In this document: one piece after another, positions 1 through 8,467 of the stretch | Position numbering within the stretch: position 1 is the first letter of the stretch | Layout: the number at the start of each line of letters is the position of its first letter | Source: Clostridia bacterium | GTDB taxonomy: Bacteria; Bacillota; Clostridia; Oscillospirales; CAG-272 | Direction of reading: 5' to 3' | Assembly: GCA_017483305.1 (NCBI GenBank) | Contig: JAFULC010000060.1 | Coordinates: 1 to 64,000, forward strand | Length of the DNA: 64,000 bases | Notes under the pieces: generated by a model | Seen by the model: the letters and a program-made list of their open reading frames with translations, nothing else | Database searches by the model: none | Told to the model about the DNA's origin: nothing | Program-made: the position numbers and the translations under genes

Positions 1-1
1 A

Positions 2-1123
2 GTCGGATACATAGGAACTAACGGAATTTATTACAACGGCAAGGTCTTCGAGACTGCCAACACCACCCCCGACTGCCTTGAACTGCAAAAGGCTCTCTGC
101 GAGATGCGCGATGACGGCGTGGAGGTCGTTGTTATTGAGGTCTCGTCGCAGGCACTCTGGCAACAGAGGGTGTACGGAATCAAATTCGACACCTGTGTAT
201 TTACAAATTTATATGAGGATCACGTCGGCGGCGTTGAGCATCCGACCCTCGAGCACTACAGAGATTCTAAAAAGCTTCTTTTCACCGATTATGAAGCGAA
301 AAATATAGTAGTTAACGCCGATTCCGAGGCGACTGCATATATGCTTGACGGCGTGAGCTGTGAAAATATTTTCACCGTTTCGGCGCAAGGCTGCGAGGAT
401 AGCGATCTTTTTGCTCGATCAGCTAAAAAGGAGACGAGTGGCATCCGTCCGGGTGTCTCGTTCGAGCTATTTTCGGGCGTTGGCTCTTCTCTGCCGCTTC
501 ACGAGCACGGAGAGCGCGTATTTATGTCTGCGCCAGGGCTTTACAGCGTTGAAAACGGTCTTTTGATATTTGCCGTTTGCCGTATTCTCGGAATTTCCCA
601 AGAGTTTATTATCTCGGAGCTTGCAAGGCTTTCAATTCCCGGTCGCTTTGAGGTACTTGAGCTTGAAAGCCGACCTGATACCCTTTTCGTGATAGATTAC
701 GCGCACAACGGCGCAAGTCTTTCAGCGGTTCTTGGGGCTTTGCGCGACTATGATCCGAAACGTATAATCTGCCTTTTCGGAAGCGTGGGCGGTAGGACCT
801 TCGGTCGCCGTGCCGAGCTTGGCGCCGCAGCCAAAAAAGGAGCTGACGTTATCATCGTTACCTCTGACAATCCCGACAACGAGGACCCGATGGACGTCAT
901 AAACGATATAAACGCGTCGCTTGAGGGTACGGACAAGCCCGTATACCTTATTCCCGACCGAAAGGAAGCCATCGAAAAGGCGTTTGAGATAGCCGAGGAT
1001 GGAGATTTCGTCCTGCTTGCAGGCAAGGGACACGAGAGCTATCAGCTTGTTATGGGCAAGCGAGTTCCCTTTTCGGAAAAAGAGATCCTCAAGCGCGCGG
1101 ACATGCTTGAGCTGACTTATTAA
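2..1123 (+). CDS. MurE-type Mur ligase (UDP-MurNAc-tripeptide synthetase family), 5' end missing
   Basis: Cytoplasmic ATP-dependent Mur ligase that adds an amino acid to a UDP-MurNAc peptide during peptidoglycan synthesis. The frame is open to the left edge, so 373 C-terminal residues are seen of a usual 480 or so. Seen: NTTPDCLELQ near the start (MurE substrate-binding region), EVSSQAL, the DYAHNGASL segment at the start of the C-terminal domain, FGSVGGRTFGRR, SDNPDNEDP and GKGHESYQ. Typical diaminopimelate-adding MurE has DNPR at the amino-acid-selecting site; here it reads DNPD (bases 868-879), and DYAHT is DYAHN. These changes fit the second, divergent MurE found in many Clostridia rather than the housekeeping copy. 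Family is certain; the added amino acid is not. It is followed after 9 bp by a GH78-like gene. Confidence 0.9.
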   Translation, partial: VGYIGTNGIYYNGKVFETANTTPDCLELQKALCEMRDDGVEVVVIEVSSQALWQQRVYGIKFDTCVFTNLYEDHVGGVEHPTLEHYRDSKKLLFTDYEAKNIVVNADSEATAYMLDGVSCENIFTVSAQGCEDSDLFARSAKKETSGIRPGVSFELFSGVGSSLPLHEHGERVFMSAPGLYSVENGLLIFAVCRILGISQEFIISELARLSIPGRFEVLELESRPDTLFVIDYAHNGASLSAVLGALRDYDPKRIICLFGSVGGRTFGRRAELGAAAKKGADVIIVTSDNPDNEDPMDVINDINASLEGTDKPVYLIPDRKEAIEKAFEIAEDGDFVLLAGKGHESYQLVMGKRVPFSEKEILKRADMLELTY

Positions 1124-1132
1124 AGAGGTATT

Positions 1133-2995
1133 ATGAGTATTTTTAAGAATTGCAAATGGATATGGATAAATAACGAGGAGCATCCCGACGAGTATGCGGA
1201 TTTTCACGTCTGCTTTGAGCTTGAAAGCACCTCGGGAGTAGAACTCAATGTTTCGGTTGACGGCAATTTCGAGGCATATCTCAACGGTCAGCTTTGCGCC
1301 TTTGGCGCTTGCGCGGACTATCCTCAGTATAAGTTTTACGATCGGTTTTCTCTTGATAAATATTGTCAAACGGGCAAAAATGAGCTTAAAATAACAGTAT
1401 GGCATATCGGAGTGCCGAGCTCGGTCTATGCGACGGCAAATGCAGGACTTATCTTCAACGTAAGACAAGGCGAGCGTGAGCTTGTGACGAGCAGCTGCGA
1501 TATACTCTCGCGGATCAATCCAAATTATGTCAGCGGCCGTTGTAAAATCGTTACAATGCAGCTTGGACCGAGCTACAAATACGATGCAACTGCTCTCAAC
1601 AAAGCGGAGCTTTGCAGGTCTGTAGAGGTCGAAAAAACTTACAATATAAACCCAAGAAATATAGAAAATCTCCGACTTTTGCCCCGCGCAAACGCCACGG
1701 TGAGTGACCTTGGCGGTCGGATTTTAGTCGATCTTGGACGTGAAACGGTGGGCTTTCTCGATCTCGAGCTTGAAAGCGAAGCCGAGCAGACACTGACAGT
1801 CATTTACGGTGAGCATCTTGATGAGCACGGACGGGTGCCAAGGATCATCGGCTCGCGCGATTTCAGCTACGAGTTTGTTACGAAAAAGGGAGAAAATAAA
1901 TTTCTCGGCGCGATGAGAAGGCTTGCGGGCAGATATATTGAAATCGAGTATTCCTCGCCTCTGCGGGTCAAATACGCGGGTCTGCGCCCCGTAGTCTATC
2001 CGCTTGATAAGATAGAGCGCAGATTTGAAAACGAGCTCCATCAAAGAATTTACGACACCTGCGCTTACACGCTTGAGTGCTGTATGCACGAGCACTATGA
2101 GGATTGTCCTTGGCGCGAGCAGGCGTTATATTCGCTTGATAGTCGTAATCAGATGCTTTGCGGATATATCGCGTTCGGAGAATATAAATACGCGAGATAC
2201 AATATTATTTTGCTTGCAAAATCACTTCACAACGGCATTTTGAAAATAACCTCTCCGACCGACACGGAGCTTCCGATCCCCTTCTTCAGCCTTACCTTTG
2301 TTCAGCAGGTGTATGAATATGTAAAGTTCAGTGGCGACAGGAGTATTCTTGACGAGGTCATGCCCGTGCTTGACGAAATTATGGCGACATTCGCAGGAAG
2401 GATCGGCGAAAACGGTCTTATCCCAGCCTTCCCTGCTCCTGCTTGGAATTTTTACGAGTGGACCGACGGAAATGACGGAGCTTTGCGCGACAATACCTTA
2501 AGATACGATCTTTGCCTTAACGCGATGTTCATTTACGTGCTTTCGATGTACCGTGAGATCGGCGGCAAAGTTCTTGCGGATGCCCATCTTATGCGAAAAA
2601 AGCTGAACGAGGTTTTGTTCGACAATGAGCGCGGACTATATAAAAACAGCTCTATCGACGGTCGCTTTTCCGTGATAGGCAATTCTCTTGCTATTCTGTC
2701 GGGCGCGGCAGGGCGCGAGATCGCTGAAAGGATCGTCAGAGAAAGAGAGACTCTGACCGACGTTTCGCTTTCGATGAATTGCTATTTTTACGATGCCTTG
2801 CTCTCGGTTGATAAGTCCTACAAGGACTATATTATGAAGGATATCGAAGAAAAGTATTCCTACATGCTTTCCTGCGGTGCGACTACCTTCTGGGAGACCA
2901 TTGAGGGCGCATCGGCATTCAGTAATGCGGGAAGCCTCTGCCACGGCTGGAGCGCTTTGCCGATATACTATTTTGATGTGTTGAATATCAAATAA
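1133..2995 (+). CDS. GH78-like alpha-L-rhamnosidase (six-hairpin glycosidase)
   Basis: A 620-residue protein without signal peptide or membrane segment, so probably cytoplasmic and acting on imported oligosaccharides. The N-terminal third (to about residue 290) looks like the beta-sandwich part of family 78 enzymes. The rest is an (alpha/alpha)6 barrel starting with the hallmark EDCPWREQ at residues 323-330 (consensus D-C-P-x-R-E in rhamnosidases). Later Trp-rich stretches such as WNFYEW and TTFWET resemble the subsite region of the family. Start ATG lies 9 bp after the murE-like stop behind AAAGAGG, so the two genes probably share a transcript, although no functional link is obvious. Rhamnose specificity is inferred from the family only. 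Confidence 0.8.
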   Translation: MSIFKNCKWIWINNEEHPDEYADFHVCFELESTSGVELNVSVDGNFEAYLNGQLCAFGACADYPQYKFYDRFSLDKYCQTGKNELKITVWHIGVPSSVYATANAGLIFNVRQGERELVTSSCDILSRINPNYVSGRCKIVTMQLGPSYKYDATALNKAELCRSVEVEKTYNINPRNIENLRLLPRANATVSDLGGRILVDLGRETVGFLDLELESEAEQTLTVIYGEHLDEHGRVPRIIGSRDFSYEFVTKKGENKFLGAMRRLAGRYIEIEYSSPLRVKYAGLRPVVYPLDKIERRFENELHQRIYDTCAYTLECCMHEHYEDCPWREQALYSLDSRNQMLCGYIAFGEYKYARYNIILLAKSLHNGILKITSPTDTELPIPFFSLTFVQQVYEYVKFSGDRSILDEVMPVLDEIMATFAGRIGENGLIPAFPAPAWNFYEWTDGNDGALRDNTLRYDLCLNAMFIYVLSMYREIGGKVLADAHLMRKKLNEVLFDNERGLYKNSSIDGRFSVIGNSLAILSGAAGREIAERIVRERETLTDVSLSMNCYFYDALLSVDKSYKDYIMKDIEEKYSYMLSCGATTFWETIEGASAFSNAGSLCHGWSALPIYYFDVLNIK

Positions 2996-2999
2996 AAAA

Positions 3000-3013
3000 G
3001 GGGCGAAAGCCCC
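3000..3013. terminator. Bidirectional intrinsic terminator
   Basis: GGGGC/GCCCC stem (3000-3004 with 3009-3013) with a GAAA loop, preceded by an A run and followed by a T run. It lies between convergent genes and can serve both. Confidence 0.85.
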
Positions 3014-3021
3014 TTTTTGTT

Positions 3022-3642
3022 TTAGTTTTTCAATATATACCCCTTGCCACGCACGGTATAAATAAGCTTAAGACCGAGCTTATTATCGATCTTGCGACGA
3101 AGGTGGCATATGTAAACGTCACCCATATTGCCGTCCTCTGCGCCGAGCAAAGCATAGATCCTTTCCCTTTCAACTATCTTTCCTCTGCTCTCACAGAGAG
3201 CTGCAAGAACCCTGCACTCGTTGTCGCTCAGAGGAATTCTCATATCTCCCCACAAAGCGACCTTGGATGCTTGATCGACCGTGAGAAAATGACGTTTTTT
3301 TGCGGGAGAGCTGCGCTTCGATTCTACCGCGGCTTGCTCTCCGAAAACCTCGAGAAAATCTGAAATATAAAATGGTCTGCAAAGCACCGACGAGCATTTT
3401 TTGCACTTTTCGGCAATTTCGGAGGGATCTTCTCGTGTGTAACCGATAACGGTCGCCTTTTCGGGAGCGTTGTTCAGATCCTCAAGTGAGCACTCGTCAA
3501 GGTCGGCAACGATAAAGAGCTTTTCTTCGCCTGTGATCAATTTTGCTTCATTGACCGTCTCAATTCCGCTTTCCGCGAGCTCGAGTGAGAGCATGCGCGA
3601 GAATTTTTCATCGTTTGAGATTATTTTTACGTGTTTTTTCAT
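3022..3642 (-). CDS. Response regulator with degenerate receiver and OmpR-type winged helix
   Basis: A 206-residue DNA-binding protein. Residues 1 to about 105 look like a receiver: a VADLDE strand could hold the phospho-acceptor Asp, but the acidic pair is reduced to NDE (residues 10-12) and the conserved Lys-Pro near the end is Arg-Pro (CRPF). The C-terminal 85 residues are a clear OmpR/PhoB winged helix (LSDNECRVLAAL, then YICHLRRKI and TVRGKGYIL at the wing). No histidine kinase is adjacent. Its ATG overlaps the last bases of dusB (ATGA-type overlap), so it is translationally coupled to a tRNA-modification gene. It may act without phosphorylation. Target genes are unknown. Confidence 0.85.
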   Translation of the reverse strand: MKKHVKIISNDEKFSRMLSLELAESGIETVNEAKLITGEEKLFIVADLDECSLEDLNNAPEKATVIGYTREDPSEIAEKCKKCSSVLCRPFYISDFLEVFGEQAAVESKRSSPAKKRHFLTVDQASKVALWGDMRIPLSDNECRVLAALCESRGKIVERERIYALLGAEDGNMGDVYICHLRRKIDNKLGLKLIYTVRGKGYILKN

Positions 3643-4664
3643 TCTCTCGCTCCCTTCAGCTCGTTTATAAGCGCTTTGATCTGTGCCGTTGATTGCGCTT
3701 TCATTATTCTGTCGCGCACCGACGCGGCGTTGCGAACGCCCTTGATATAAAGCGCGGCGTGCTTCTTTATTTCGGCAGAGCTTGTGTATTCGCCCTTGTT
3801 TTCTACCATAAGATCAACATGGTAAAGGCAGGTGTCGAGCCTCTCCTCGATGCTCGGCTGCTCATATTCCTTGCCGTCAAGGTGCGCGGAGATCTCACGG
3901 AATATCCAAGGGTTGCCGAGCGCGCCGCGTCCTATCATTATTCCGTCGCAGCCCGTAATTTTCATCATATTTACGGCATCGGATGCGGTGCAGATATCTC
4001 CGTTGCCGATAACGGGAATACTTACGGCTTTTTTGACCGCGGATATTATATCGATGTCGATTCCCGGGTTATACATCTGCTCTCTTGTTCTGGCGTGAAC
4101 GCAGATCAGCGAAGCTCCTGCCGCCTCAAGCATTTTTGCCATCTCTGCGGCGTTTTTGCTGTTACTGTCCCAGCCTGCACGTATCTTTACGGTCACGGGA
4201 GTATGCTTGAGCGCCTTAACGGTTGCCTCAACTATTTTTGCGGCAAGCGTGGGATCCTTCATCAGTGCGCTTCCCTCGCCGTTGCCGACTATCTTGTGCA
4301 TCGGGCAACCCATATTTATGTCTATCGCCACGGGCGATGCCTTCGATATGCAGGACCTGTATTCGCGTGACTCTATCATTGCCGCTGCCTCTGCCACAAA
4401 TTCGGGCTCACTTCCGAAAAGCTGAATTGCCATCGGGTTTTCCTCGGGGCTGACCGCCGCCAATGGCGCGGTTTTAGAGTCTGACAAAACGGCTTTTTTT
4501 GAAAGCTGCTCGTAGCAGAGTGCCTTTGTGGACACCATTTCGCTCACCGTATATTCTGCGCCCTGCTCTTTGCAGATCTTTCTGAAGGAATAGTCGGTAA
4601 ATCCTGCCATGGGGGCAAGCATCACACCGTGCTTCAGGATCACGTCTCCTATTTGTATACTCAT
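3639..4664 (-). CDS. dusB: tRNA-dihydrouridine synthase DusB
   Basis: FMN/NADPH-dependent reductase that converts uridine to dihydrouridine in tRNA. Seen: MLAPMAGFTD at the N-terminus (FMN-binding strand 1), INMGCP with the catalytic Cys, KIRAGWD, VHARTREQ, IPVIGNGDI and IMIGRGALGNPWIF, in the standard order of a TIM barrel, followed by the helical tRNA-binding domain. An upstream in-frame codon exists at 4703, but the ATG at 4664 has GGAG six bases before it and starts the conserved MSIQIG segment, so 4664 is chosen (341 residues, normal length). First gene of a two-gene operon with the response regulator, read from the sigma-A promoter at 4694-4722. Confidence 0.95.
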   Translation of the reverse strand: MSIQIGDVILKHGVMLAPMAGFTDYSFRKICKEQGAEYTVSEMVSTKALCYEQLSKKAVLSDSKTAPLAAVSPEENPMAIQLFGSEPEFVAEAAAMIESREYRSCISKASPVAIDINMGCPMHKIVGNGEGSALMKDPTLAAKIVEATVKALKHTPVTVKIRAGWDSNSKNAAEMAKMLEAAGASLICVHARTREQMYNPGIDIDIISAVKKAVSIPVIGNGDICTASDAVNMMKITGCDGIMIGRGALGNPWIFREISAHLDGKEYEQPSIEERLDTCLYHVDLMVENKGEYTSSAEIKKHAALYIKGVRNAASVRDRIMKAQSTAQIKALINELKGARE

Positions 4665-4693
4665 TTTTTTCTCCAATTTAAACTTGTAGATAT

Positions 4694-4722
4694 ATTTTAT
4701 CATTTTAATTAATTAATGTCAA
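4694..4722 (-). promoter_or_regulatory. Sigma-A promoter of dusB
   Basis: On the minus strand: TTGACA (4717-4722), 17-bp spacer, TAAAAT (4694-4699), 30 bases upstream of the dusB start codon. Confidence 0.75.
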
Positions 4723-4772
4723 TACCCATTGAAATTTTATTACATAGATTTGGAAAAAGCGCGTGTTTTATC

Positions 4773-4801
4773 TTGACATTTTTCGCGTTTTAGTATATAC
4801 T
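4773..4801 (+). promoter_or_regulatory. Sigma-A promoter of the transaminase gene
   Basis: TTGACA (4773-4778), 17-bp spacer, TATACT (4796-4801). Divergent from the dusB promoter. A GGAG lies before the ATG at 4840. Confidence 0.8.
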
Positions 4802-4839
4802 GAATATAATAATACTAATTATGGAGAAATCTTGATACA

Positions 4840-5685
4840 ATGAAGGATCTTGGATATTATAACGGTAAAATCGGCACTCTCGACGAGCTGACCGTGCCTT
4901 TCAACGACAGAGTTCACTTTTTTGGCGACGGAGTCTACGAGGCTACGCTTGCGCGAAATTATAAGATCAACCTGCTTGACGAGCATATCGACAGAATGTT
5001 CAGAAGTGCGGCTATGGTCGATATAAATATCAGAGAGACTAAGGAGGAGATGGCGGCTATTCTCTGCGATCTCGTCAAAAAGCTTGATTGTCCCGATCAG
5101 ATGGTGTATTGGCAGGTCACACGCGGTACGCAGGTCAGAAACCACACCTATCCCGAGGATATGAAGGGCAACCTTTGGGTCGTGCTCAAGCCCGGTAAGA
5201 TCAAGGATCTTCGCACTCCGATTGCCACTGTAACCGCTCCCGATACGAGATTTTTACACTGTAATATAAAAACACTCAATCTGCTTCCTGCCGTGCTTTA
5301 TGCGCAGAAGGCAGAAAGAGAGGGCGTTTACGAGACCATCCTCTACCGCGAGGGCGGCAGGGTTACCGAGTGCTCGCACTCCAACGTACATATAATCACG
5401 AAGGACGGCGTATTCAAGACCGCTCCGACCGACAATCTTATCCTCCCGGGAATCGCTCGCGCGCATCTTATCAAGGCATGCCATGCGCTTGGCATTGAGG
5501 TTGACGAAACTCCCTTCACGCTTGACGAGATGATGTCAGCGGCAGAGGTGCTTACCTCATCGTCTACCGCGCCCATCAGATACTGTAATATGATCGACGG
5601 TAAGGTTGTCGGAGGCGGCGCACCCGAGACCGTCCAAAAGCTCATCGATTGGGTTGAAAATGAGTTTTTAGAGGCGACGAAGTAA
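4840..5685 (+). CDS. dat: D-amino-acid transaminase (class IV PLP enzyme)
   Basis: A 281-residue fold-type IV PLP aminotransferase, probably D-alanine aminotransferase, which makes D-Glu and D-Ala for the cell wall. Seen: YNGKI and FGDGVYEAT at the N-terminus, KTLNLLPAVL with the PLP-binding Lys, ETILYREG, VTECSHSNV, LPGIAR and the LTSSSTAPI motif that contacts the cofactor phosphate. Length is standard for Dat (about 280). Branched-chain aminotransferases are longer and aminodeoxychorismate lyases have other motifs, so Dat is the best fit. Its own consensus promoter lies upstream. A small membrane protein gene follows after 32 bp. Confidence 0.9.
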   Translation: MKDLGYYNGKIGTLDELTVPFNDRVHFFGDGVYEATLARNYKINLLDEHIDRMFRSAAMVDINIRETKEEMAAILCDLVKKLDCPDQMVYWQVTRGTQVRNHTYPEDMKGNLWVVLKPGKIKDLRTPIATVTAPDTRFLHCNIKTLNLLPAVLYAQKAEREGVYETILYREGGRVTECSHSNVHIITKDGVFKTAPTDNLILPGIARAHLIKACHALGIEVDETPFTLDEMMSAAEVLTSSSTAPIRYCNMIDGKVVGGGAPETVQKLIDWVENEFLEATK

Positions 5686-5717
5686 CCGTTGTCAAAGATA
5701 AATGAAAGGATAATACA

Positions 5718-6224
5718 ATGAGTTTTGCTGCTTGGATCGGTGGAAAAACATCTCGCACAATGACATCGAGACCTCGACCGCGATATGTTTGGAATATTTT
5801 TTGCGCCATCTATGGGACAATAATTTTGTTGATTTTTGGTTTTATTTTCCATCAAATTCTGTGTGAGGTTATATATTACAAAACGGAGCAAACATTTTTA
5901 TCGTATAACGACAATATAATTACTACATCGTTAGATTCTTTTGTTGTTTCTCCAAGTGATAGCGACGTCGTCAATGACTTGCAATCATTGGATGAAGGTA
6001 CAGAGGTCGTTATTGAAGTAAGTAAAATGACTGGAGAGGTTATAGAGGTTTCAACAGATCAAGCTGTAATATATCAAATTAGAAAAGTATCGTATGGAAT
6101 AATAATTGTCGCGGCATTATTTTTCGTTTTCCTTTTTTCAGCGCTAGTATTTATGTTGTATGTTGTTAATGCCAAAAATCCTCCCAAATTCATTAGAAAA
6201 GAACAGCGAAAACTAGTGTTATAA
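5718..6224 (+). CDS. Unknown two-TM membrane protein
   Basis: Not recognised. The 168-residue product has a Ser/Arg/Pro-rich N-terminal tail, one hydrophobic segment at about residues 30-55 (IYGTIILLIFGFIF), an outside domain of about 75 residues with several Asp/Glu and Val-rich strands, a second membrane segment at about 127-150, and a short Lys/Arg-rich C-tail. The start is supported by AAAGGA eight bases before the ATG. The coding sequence is clearly richer in A and T than its neighbours, and its codon use is less biased, which suggests a recent arrival or a fast-evolving gene. The terminator at 6239-6264 follows it. Confidence 0.6.
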   Translation: MSFAAWIGGKTSRTMTSRPRPRYVWNIFCAIYGTIILLIFGFIFHQILCEVIYYKTEQTFLSYNDNIITTSLDSFVVSPSDSDVVNDLQSLDEGTEVVIEVSKMTGEVIEVSTDQAVIYQIRKVSYGIIIVAALFFVFLFSALVFMLYVVNAKNPPKFIRKEQRKLVL

Positions 6225-6238
6225 TAATTTTCACAAAA

Positions 6239-6264
6239 AACCACCGTGTCACAACACGGTGGTT
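6239..6264. terminator. Bidirectional terminator
   Basis: Perfect 11-bp stem (6239-6249 with 6254-6264) around a CACA loop, with an A run before and a T run after. It separates convergent genes. Confidence 0.85.
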
Positions 6265-6283
6265 TTGGGTTATTTTATATTTA

Positions 6284-7516
6284 TCAAATCAAGCTTAATC
6301 TTCTTGCCGCGTAAACATAGAACAGCATACAGCTTGAATACCACTCGGAGCATTCGGAGGGCTTGCCCGTAAATGGGTCAAGCTCTTGCCCGAGCTTAAA
6401 GGTATCGTACGCTCTTGTCCACGCCTCGAGCCATCTTTCACAAAGATGGTCAAAGTCCTCACCCCAGCCATAAGCATCCATCCAACGAGTGCAACGAAGT
6501 GCGATAAGCCCTTGCGAGAAATATCCCCAGCAATTCCCCTTGGCATTTCTCTTAAGAGATGGATCACTGATCGCCATGGACGGGAACGGATATTCCGTCC
6601 AAAATTCCTTGGGATTTTTTATATGCTCGCTATATATTCGCCTTATCATTTCCCCGTCCTCTTCCCACGTCAAGACCTTTTCAAGGAAAAGATGAAAAAC
6701 GGTGGACGAGAGATATTTTCTCTTATTGCCGTGCTTATCTACGTCATAGAAAAAGGCATCATCCTCGTCATAGCAGATCTCTATCAGCTTTTTCTTAACG
6801 TCAGCTGACTTTTTTTCGTATATATCGGCTTCTCCGCTACCAAGCTCGCGCGCCATTTGGGCAATAGCCTTGAGATTGCCGTAAAAATTGCAGTTCATAT
6901 CAACGGCAAATATCGGAGCAACGTTATCATTTGGGGGCAATATAGCCGCGTTTTCCTCCTCGTTTTTATCGGGAAGCCGATAATTTCCTTGGCAAGAAAG
7001 CCCCTCAAGCCTTCCGCTATGGTCGTGACCCGTGTCAAAGCCGACAAACATTTCCACAAGCCCACCGCCTCGAGTCATTCGGTTGTTTTCCAACCAAGCA
7101 ACCCACTTTTTGCAAGCCTCGTATGCGGTATGTAAAAACTCAATATCGTTAGTTATTTTATAGGTGTCATAGCAAAGAGAAGCAAAGCTGACGCACTCTT
7201 GTATCTGCGAATACCCCGAGGCGCTCACGTTCAACCTCGCGGTGTCAAAAATAGCAAACGGCAGCTGACCATCCTCCTTTTGAAGTTCAATGAAAGACAG
7301 CAGCGTGGTTTGGGGAAGCTCGCCTTTTGAGGGGTCAAGACTTGCATACATCACGCTATCGTAGATATGCTCCATCCAAACGCCGGGATACTCCTCGGAA
7401 ATAAGGAAAAGCGGCTTCTCCCTACCCGAAAAGCAACAAATATGCTTGCTTTCTATATGGTCAATAATATCGTCGTGTATTGCTTTAACGCGATTTTTTA
7501 TATTTTCGTTCAGCAT
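6284..7516 (-). CDS. Six-hairpin glycoside hydrolase, MGH1/GH63-like
   Basis: A 410-residue cytoplasmic protein (no signal peptide) with the make-up of (alpha/alpha)6-barrel glycosidases of the mannosylglycerate-hydrolase-like / GH63-like type. Seen: VWMEHIYDSVMYA near the N-terminus, GGGLVEMFVGFDTGHDHSG (residues about 155-173), DMNCNFYGNL, FFYDVDKHG, and the C-terminal FWTEYPFPSMA followed by GNCWGY, all typical of that superfamily. The substrate cannot be told from sequence. It lies 9 bp downstream of an AraC-family regulator on the same strand, so it is probably the regulated gene of a two-gene sugar cassette. Confidence 0.7.
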   Translation of the reverse strand: MLNENIKNRVKAIHDDIIDHIESKHICCFSGREKPLFLISEEYPGVWMEHIYDSVMYASLDPSKGELPQTTLLSFIELQKEDGQLPFAIFDTARLNVSASGYSQIQECVSFASLCYDTYKITNDIEFLHTAYEACKKWVAWLENNRMTRGGGLVEMFVGFDTGHDHSGRLEGLSCQGNYRLPDKNEEENAAILPPNDNVAPIFAVDMNCNFYGNLKAIAQMARELGSGEADIYEKKSADVKKKLIEICYDEDDAFFYDVDKHGNKRKYLSSTVFHLFLEKVLTWEEDGEMIRRIYSEHIKNPKEFWTEYPFPSMAISDPSLKRNAKGNCWGYFSQGLIALRCTRWMDAYGWGEDFDHLCERWLEAWTRAYDTFKLGQELDPFTGKPSECSEWYSSCMLFYVYAARRLSLI

Positions 7517-7525
7517 AAAAATATC

Positions 7526-8317
7526 CTAATTTGTTGTTCTGTTTTTATACTCCGTAGGAGTCATTCCCGTGGTTTGCTTGAAGATGTATCTGAAGCCCGA
7601 GAGCGAGCCAAAGCCCGAATCAAAGCAGCTTTCAGTAACGCTTTTGCCAAGATCGAGCAGTCTCATAGCGCAGTTGGATTTGCATTTGTTGAGATATTCA
7701 ACGTAGGTATCCCCGACGACCGAGTGAAAAAGCGTGCCGAAGTAGGACGGCGAAAGTCCGACGTGCTCGGCGGTCTCGGCAAGTGTCGGATCGTTACGGA
7801 AATAGGTCTGTATATAAAGCAAAGCCCTTTGAATAGGAGTACCCCGCTCTGCTACGCTGTCGCAAAGCCCGGTTTTCTTCAGGATATATTCAAGCAGTAT
7901 TCTGATGCAGTCGGCGTTTTCTTCCTTGGAAAGCAGCTCGGCGGTCGACACTATAGCCTTGAGCGTGCTCTCGGAAACGGTGCAGAAGTTATCTTGAAGT
8001 GAGAAAATTTTTTCAAGCAGCTCGGGCGACGGAACCGATTCGTCAAAGGATATATTCCAGACAAGGTTTTTTTCTTCAAGAATCATCTTGTGAAAGTCGG
8101 CGGGCGTAAGTATGCAAATGCTTCCCGGCTTAATTTCGTGAACGGTAGAATTTAGTAGCATTGAGCCCGTTCCGCTGACTAAGATCTCTATCTCAAAATA
8201 ATCATGTGAGTGGATTACCGGGTAATTGCCCTGACGAAGAGCAACTTTTATATGTGTATCGTTTGCTATAAGCTCGGAGCTTTTTAATCTTCTGTTGCCG
8301 TCTGACAAAGTTATCAC
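7526..8317 (-). CDS. AraC-family transcriptional regulator (cupin + HTH)
   Basis: About 260 residues. The N-terminal part is a cupin sensor (HSHDYFEIEILVSGTG, GSICILTPADFHKM); the C-terminal 100 residues hold two AraC helix-turn-helix motifs (LAETAEHVGLSPSYFGTLFH, and VTESCFDSGFGSLSGFRYIF ending in GMTPTEYKN). The start is not certain: GTG at 8317 overlaps an AGGGGGTGA Shine-Dalgarno, while TTG at 8308 sits seven bases after it and may be the real start. It is followed after 9 bp by the six-hairpin hydrolase gene and is divergent from the ROK-SIS pair, so it may control both directions in response to a sugar. Confidence 0.9.
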   Translation of the reverse strand: MITLSDGNRRLKSSELIANDTHIKVALRQGNYPVIHSHDYFEIEILVSGTGSMLLNSTVHEIKPGSICILTPADFHKMILEEKNLVWNISFDESVPSPELLEKIFSLQDNFCTVSESTLKAIVSTAELLSKEENADCIRILLEYILKKTGLCDSVAERGTPIQRALLYIQTYFRNDPTLAETAEHVGLSPSYFGTLFHSVVGDTYVEYLNKCKSNCAMRLLDLGKSVTESCFDSGFGSLSGFRYIFKQTTGMTPTEYKNRTTN

Positions 8318-8331
8318 CCCCTGTTACATAA

Positions 8332-8360
8332 ATTATAGCACTAAATTGTAACAAAATCAA
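8332..8360 (-). promoter_or_regulatory. Sigma-A promoter of the AraC gene
   Basis: Minus strand TTGATT (8355-8360), 17-bp spacer, TATAAT (8332-8337), 14 bases before the GTG start. Confidence 0.65.
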
Positions 8361-8401
8361 TATAAATCGATAAATTTAGTGTAAAAATAATCAAATTTTT
8401 C

Positions 8402-8430
8402 TTGAATAAATACTCAATATATGCTATAAT
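8402..8430 (+). promoter_or_regulatory. Sigma-A promoter of the ROK-SIS pair
   Basis: TTGAAT (8402-8407), 17-bp spacer, TATAAT (8425-8430). Only about 40 bases separate it from the divergent AraC promoter. Confidence 0.75.
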
Positions 8431-8467
8431 GAGCTTGTATACGAAAACAATTTCATCGGAGGAGACT

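Noticed and set aside
722..1468. Open frame of 248 codons antisense across murE and the GH78-like start
   Set aside because: It spans two well-supported genes on the other strand.
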